Assembly: GCF_008641105.1 (NCBI RefSeq)
Contig: NZ_VTTI01000006.1
Location: 114,139 to 178,138 of the forward strand
Origin: Halopseudomonas salina
GTDB taxonomy: Bacteria > Pseudomonadota > Gammaproteobacteria > Pseudomonadales > Pseudomonadaceae
Reading direction: 5' to 3'
DNA length: 64,000 nt
Every line of letters begins with the position of its first letter. The first letter of the stretch is position 1. Of the stretch, positions 59,731 through 64,000 are shown in pieces. A program made the translations under genes and the position numbers. The notes under the pieces are model-generated. The model was not told the DNA's origin and did not search any database. It saw only the letters and a list, made by a program, of their open reading frames with translations.

Positions 59731-61245
59731 TTGAACATTCCAACCACGACTCTCGGCAGTGCGTTTGCGCACAATTTTCTCGGCAATGCGCCTAAGTGGT
59801 ACAAGCAGGCTATCCTTGCATTTCTTGTTCTGAACCCGGTATTCCTCTGGCTGCTCGGCCCGTACGTAACAGGCTGGATTCTGGTCGCGGAATTCATTTT
59901 CACCCTGGCCATGGCGCTCAAGTGCTACCCGCTTCTTCCGGGAGGATTGCTCGCCGTAGAAGCTTTACTGATCGGCATGGCCACCCCCGAGGCGCTCTAC
60001 GCCGAGATGCTACTGAATTTCCCGGTGATCCTGCTGTTGATGTTCATGGTGGCCGGCATCTACTTCATGAAAAGCCTGTTACTGCTGGTTTTTACCCGAA
60101 TACTGCTTGGCGTGCGCTCCAAGTCCTCCTTGAGTTTGCTGTTCTGCCTGACCGCGGCATTGCTCTCAGCCTTTCTCGATGCCTTGACCGTCACCGCCGT
60201 TATTATCAGCGTGGCAGTGGGGTTCTATTCGGTTTACCACAAGGTAGCCTCCGCTCCCCACAAGACCCAAACAGAGAAAGTGGTTCATCCAGATGACGAG
60301 GCCCTTGAGCTGCATCGTGATGATCTGGAGTCATTTAGGGCTTTCTTGCGCAGCTTGCTTATGCATGGCGCAATTGGTACCGCCTTGGGTGGCGTATGCA
60401 CGCTGGTGGGGGAGCCGCAGAACCTGCTGATCGCCAAAACAGCAGGCTGGGATTTTGCAGAATTCTTTATGCGTATGGCGCCGGTAAGTTTGCCTGTCCT
60501 GGCCGCAGGCTCGCTTACCTGCGTGTTGCTGGAAAAAACCGGCTGGTTCGGGTACGGGGCAAAGATTCCCCGTAATGTGCGTCGTGTGCTCGAGGAATTC
60601 GCCGCAGAAGAACAGCGCAAGCGAGGGAAAGCGCAGCAGGCTCAGCTCATTGTTCAGGCGTTTGCGGCTCTGGTACTGATCCTTGGTCTGGCTTTTCATG
60701 TTGCTGAAGTCGGTCTGATCGGTCTGCTGGTGATTATTGTGATGACCAGCTTCAATGGCGTTACCGACGAGCACCAGATTGGCAAGGCGTTCCAGGAAGC
60801 TCTGCCGTTCACTGCGCTGTTGGTGGTGTTTTTCGCCATTGTTGCGGTCATCCATCAGCAACATCTGTTCAGCCCGATCATTGCCATGGTGCTGGCGCTG
60901 CCCCTCGACGAACAGCCCGGCATGTTCTTCCTCGCCAACGGACTGCTGTCCATGATCAGCGACAATGTCTTTGTTGCCACGGTATATATCAGTGAAATCA
61001 AGCAGGCGCTTGATTCAGGGCAGATCGATCGGGAGCACTTCGAACTGCTGGCTGTTGCGATCAATACGGGTACCAACCTGCCAAGCGTAGCTACACCCAA
61101 TGGTCAGGCGGCTTTTTTGTTCCTGCTGACCTCTGCCATCGCGCCACTGGTGCGTTTGTCGTACGGACGGATGGTCGTCATGGCGCTACCCTATACTGTG
61201 GTTCTCGGGGGGGTAGGTTATATCGCGGTAGCAAACTGGCTCTAA
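59731..61245 (+). CDS. nhaB: Na+/H+ antiporter NhaB
   Basis: Inner-membrane antiporter that expels Na+ and Li+ in exchange for protons. About 504 residues, with the NhaB N-terminus ([15 protein letters not shown]), [22 protein letters not shown] and the NhaB-type ending. About eleven membrane helices. The start is uncertain: TTG 59731 has GGA seven bases upstream and gives the family N-terminus [21 protein letters not shown] 59719 and GTG 59692 are alternatives, the last lying inside the terminator. It is preceded by leader-peptide and terminator features, and followed by a second leader frame 25 bases after its stop. Confidence 0.92.
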   Translation: MNIPTTTLGSAFAHNFLGNAPKWYKQAILAFLVLNPVFLWLLGPYVTGWILVAEFIFTLAMALKCYPLLPGGLLAVEALLIGMATPEALYAEMLLNFPVILLLMFMVAGIYFMKSLLLLVFTRILLGVRSKSSLSLLFCLTAALLSAFLDALTVTAVIISVAVGFYSVYHKVASAPHKTQTEKVVHPDDEALELHRDDLESFRAFLRSLLMHGAIGTALGGVCTLVGEPQNLLIAKTAGWDFAEFFMRMAPVSLPVLAAGSLTCVLLEKTGWFGYGAKIPRNVRRVLEEFAAEEQRKRGKAQQAQLIVQAFAALVLILGLAFHVAEVGLIGLLVIIVMTSFNGVTDEHQIGKAFQEALPFTALLVVFFAIVAVIHQQHLFSPIIAMVLALPLDEQPGMFFLANGLLSMISDNVFVATVYISEIKQALDSGQIDREHFELLAVAINTGTNLPSVATPNGQAAFLFLLTSAIAPLVRLSYGRMVVMALPYTVVLGGVGYIAVANWL

Positions 61246-61270
61246 AGCCCGTGTTTAAGGAGTAAGCAAA

Positions 61271-61309
61271 ATGAAATTAGCGAACCTGAATGGCGTTACG
61301 CCACCTTAA
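61271..61309 (+). CDS. Leader peptide MKLANLNGVTPP upstream of cfa
   Basis: A 12-codon frame ending Gly-Val-Thr-Pro-Pro-TAA, with an excellent Shine-Dalgarno AAGGAG eight bases before its ATG (61257-61262). It is the best supported of the three leader frames for actual translation. The GGC GTT ACG CC codons form the same small hairpin. It begins 25 bases after the nhaB stop, so it may be on the nhaB transcript, on a separate one, or both. Conserved peptide end, differing stop codon and synonymous third bases point to selection at the protein level. Confidence 0.8.
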   Translation: MKLANLNGVTPP

Positions 61310-61319
61310 TGTACGCATT

Positions 61320-61457
61320 CTCTGACGCCGCAGTTATTTTAGGTCCAACTGATGACTGGGCACGATATATGTCGCTGGAAATGGGATGAAAGTCAGAGGG
61401 AGCGTCCGGAGTGATAAATGATCGCTTCTAGCCGCTCCTGCTAAAGCAGTCAGGAGC
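61320..61457 (+). promoter_or_regulatory. Alternative RNA structures controlling the cfa ribosome-binding site
   Basis: CTCTGAC (61320-61326) pairs with GTCAGAG (61392-61398). Next to it, GGAGCG (61399-61404) pairs with CGCTCC (61433-61438). The overlapping GCTCCTG (61434-61440) can instead pair with CAGGAGC (61451-61457), which contains the cfa Shine-Dalgarno AGGAG. The last two pairings are mutually exclusive, which is the layout of a translation switch. Found by eye; free energies not computed. Confidence 0.6.
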
Positions 61458-61462
61458 TCGTA

Positions 61463-62626
61463 ATGTCCTCGTCACCTATGTATGAAGAAAAACAAAACAC
61501 GGAGCTGAACGAAAGTTCTTTTCATAACACGGTAAAAACAATGTTTGATCGTGCTGATATTCAGATCAACGGCGACCGTCCGTGGGATATACAGCTCAAT
61601 CACCCCGGCGTCCCCGAGCGTGCGCTGTCCAAAGGCAATCTGGGCTTGGGTGAAGCCTATATGGATGGCGACTGGGACTGCCCGCATCTGGACGAGTTTT
61701 TCTGTCATCTACTCGACGCCCGTCTTGATAAGGAAGTGCAGCCACTGCGCCTGGTGATTCACAGTTTGCGTGCCCGCCTGCTTAACCTGCAGACCATGAA
61801 GCGAGCGTGGCAGGTCGGCGAGCAGCATTACGATCTAGGCAATGATTTCTATGCCGCCATGCTCGATGAGCGAATGACCTACACCTGTGGTTACTGGAAA
61901 GATGCAGAGACGTTGGAGCAGGCGCAGACCAACAAGCTCGACCTTATCTGCCGCAAATTGCAGCTTGAGCCCGGAATGCGTGTATTGGATATTGGCTGTG
62001 GCTGGGGGAGCTTCATGAGCTATGCAGCTGAGCATTACGGTGTGGAGTGCGTGGGTGTAACAATTTCCAGTGAGCAGGCCGCCTGGGTGAAGGCTCGCTA
62101 CCCTGACCTGCCACTGGACTTCAGGTTGATGGACTATCGCGATCTGGAAGAGAAATTCGATCGCATAGCTAGCGTAGGCATGTTCGAGCATGTGGGTCGT
62201 AAGAATCATCGTATATTCATGGAAGTAGCCCACCGCTGCCTTGAAGATAACGGCCTGTTTCTCCTGCACACAATTGGCAAGAACACCCGCAAGTCTGCCC
62301 CGGATCCCTGGATCGACAAATACATTTTTCCCAATGGAGACCTGCCCTCCATCGGACAGCTGGGAGATGCTGCAGATGAACTTTTTGTAGTTGAGGATAT
62401 GCACAACTTTGGCGCCGATTACGACCGTACCCTGATGGCATGGCATGAGAATTTCGAAAAAGCCTGGCCGCGATTTTCCAATCAGTTGGGCGAGCGCTTT
62501 CACCGGATGTGGCGGTATTACCTTTTGTCTTGCGCTGGAGCATTCCGGGCGAGAGATATTCAGCTCTGGCAGTGGGTGCTCTCCAAGGAAGGCGTAAGCG
62601 GTGGGTATCAGCGTGTGTCCGAGTGA
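61463..62626 (+). CDS. cfa: Cyclopropane-fatty-acyl-phospholipid synthase
   Basis: Converts cis-unsaturated phospholipid acyl chains to cyclopropane chains using S-adenosylmethionine, protecting membranes against acid, salt and other stress. The 387-residue protein has an N-terminal lipid-interacting region and a methyltransferase domain with YDLGNDFYAAMLDERMTYTCGYW, the SAM loop VLDIGCGWGSFMSYAAEHYG, SVGMFEHVGRKNH and HTIGKNT. ATG 61463 follows CAGGAG with a short spacing. A long leader with a GVTPP peptide lies upstream. Confidence 0.94.
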   Translation: MSSSPMYEEKQNTELNESSFHNTVKTMFDRADIQINGDRPWDIQLNHPGVPERALSKGNLGLGEAYMDGDWDCPHLDEFFCHLLDARLDKEVQPLRLVIHSLRARLLNLQTMKRAWQVGEQHYDLGNDFYAAMLDERMTYTCGYWKDAETLEQAQTNKLDLICRKLQLEPGMRVLDIGCGWGSFMSYAAEHYGVECVGVTISSEQAAWVKARYPDLPLDFRLMDYRDLEEKFDRIASVGMFEHVGRKNHRIFMEVAHRCLEDNGLFLLHTIGKNTRKSAPDPWIDKYIFPNGDLPSIGQLGDAADELFVVEDMHNFGADYDRTLMAWHENFEKAWPRFSNQLGERFHRMWRYYLLSCAGAFRARDIQLWQWVLSKEGVSGGYQRVSE

Positions 62627-62690
62627 GTTCTTGATGGCTTGAACAGAAAGCTAACAGGCTACGTTGTGTGCGAATTGAAAGCATTTGGTT

Positions 62691-62707
62691 GATAGCCTGC
62701 GGCTATC
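62691..62707. other. Perfect hairpin/palindrome after cfa
   Basis: GATAGCC, loop TGC, GGCTATC: a perfect 7-bp stem in the 132-base spacer between cfa and the third leader frame. There is no T-run, so it could be an mRNA 3'-end hairpin or a DNA operator; a partial sigma-70-like TTGATA overlaps its left arm. Confidence 0.4.
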
Positions 62708-62758
62708 TCCTGTGATAGAGTACGCCCCCTCTAAACGGACCCCTTACCGGACAAGCCG

Positions 62759-62791
62759 ATGAACAGTTTTCCCGGCGCTACGCCGCCATAG
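62759..62791 (+). CDS. Leader peptide MNSFPGATPP upstream of sulP
   Basis: A 10-codon frame ending Gly-Ala-Thr-Pro-Pro-TAG. It is the third member of the set, with GTT replaced by GCT (Val to Ala) and CCA by CCG (synonymous). The GGCG-CTA-CGCC hairpin is kept. Only a weak GGAC precedes the ATG. It lies 282 bases upstream of the sulP start. Translation is inferred from conservation with the other two. Confidence 0.65.
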   Translation: MNSFPGATPP

Positions 62792-63073
62792 GTTTTACCT
62801 CCCCAGATGACACTTTGTCATCCGCAAGCTATACCTTTGCTTGTGTGTAGTTGCCCTGGTAAACAGCGCTAAAGTCTGGCGCTATTGTTTACCCAAGGCA
62901 GTCTTTATCCGGCCTGATCTTATCTGGCTGTGAATTAAATCCTGAGTTTCCTGATACGACCCTGTTATTTTTGCCGTTGAAAGCTGTGCCCTGGTTGCCC
63001 CATTCGGGATCGTCAGGCGAACACGGCATGCAGCAAAAAGTCCGGGCCCTTATTTTCCAAGTGGACGAATTGT
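62792..63073 (+). promoter_or_regulatory. Structured 5' leader of sulP
   Basis: This gene-free stretch holds a perfect hairpin GATGACA-CTT-TGTCATC (62806-62822). A second long inverted repeat follows: GGTAAACA-GCGC (62858-62869) against GCGC-TA-TTGTTTACC ending at 62893, with a small bulge. TTTTACC (62793-62799), just after the leader stop, is complementary to GGTAAA (62858-62863), so it can compete for the 5' arm of the second hairpin. No T-run follows. The rest (62894-63073) shows no further clear structure. Confidence 0.5.

Positions 63074-64000
<927 letters not shown>

Overview
The window looks like chromosome from a pseudomonad-type gammaproteobacterium. Gene order matches well-known Pseudomonas blocks: hflX-hflK-hflC-hisZ-purA-tRNA-Leu-rnr-rlmB-rpsF-rpsR-rplI-dnaB; retS-purD-purH-fis-dusB-prmA-accC-accB-aroQ-dsbD; and proA-nadD-rsfS-rlmH-mrdA-rodA-mltB-rlpA-dacC-ybeD-lipB-lipA. 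Moderate-to-high GC, period-7 CTTGC/GCAAG inverted repeats and a retS-like hybrid kinase next to purD fit Pseudomonadaceae. A Halopseudomonas / P. pertucinogena-lineage member is my guess. The genus is inference, not proof.

Layout: 1-6.2 kb, HflX GTPase (5' end outside the window), the HflKC complex, HisZ and PurA. 6.4-12.4 kb, tRNA-Leu(CAG), RNase R, RlmB, a heptamer-repeat hairpin and the S6/S18/L9 ribosomal operon. 12.5-16.2 kb, DnaB and YgiQ. 16.2-30.4 kb, a long minus-strand block: RetS-like kinase, purine genes, Fis, DusB, a zinc-ribbon membrane protein, PrmA, acetyl-CoA carboxylase AccBC, AroQ and DsbD. 30.6-42 kb, mixed housekeeping genes (Nudix, YciH, diguanylate cyclase, CmoM, pyrophosphatase, a PPi-type phosphofructokinase, Mpl, UbiX, DedA). 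42-53 kb, cell-wall elongation and lipoate genes. 54.5-59.4 kb, an FkbM methyltransferase followed by a sialidase-like / membrane / LTA-synthase-like group. 59.5-64 kb, nhaB, cfa and a SulP transporter running off the end.

The most striking feature is in the last 4.5 kb. The three consecutive genes nhaB, cfa and sulP each have a long 5' leader with a tiny open reading frame ending in the same residues: Gly-(Val/Ala)-Thr-Pro-Pro-stop (MFMSFISGVTPP, MKLANLNGVTPP, MNSFPGATPP). Codon third positions and stop codons vary while the peptide end is kept. Each leader also holds downstream RNA structure: a complete intrinsic terminator before nhaB whose 5' arm can instead pair with bases at the leader stop codon; mutually exclusive pairings around the cfa ribosome-binding site; and strong hairpins before sulP. 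I interpret this as a shared leader-peptide (Pro-Pro-stop ribosome-stalling) attenuation system controlling Na+/H+ exchange, membrane cyclopropanation and anion transport. I know of no description of it, but I could not search.

Other points of interest are the heptamer inverted repeats at three places, a PPi-type phosphofructokinase in a lineage usually lacking phosphofructokinase, a RetS homologue with degraded ATP-binding boxes, and a DedA protein with a C-terminal membrane half lacking phosphatase motifs.
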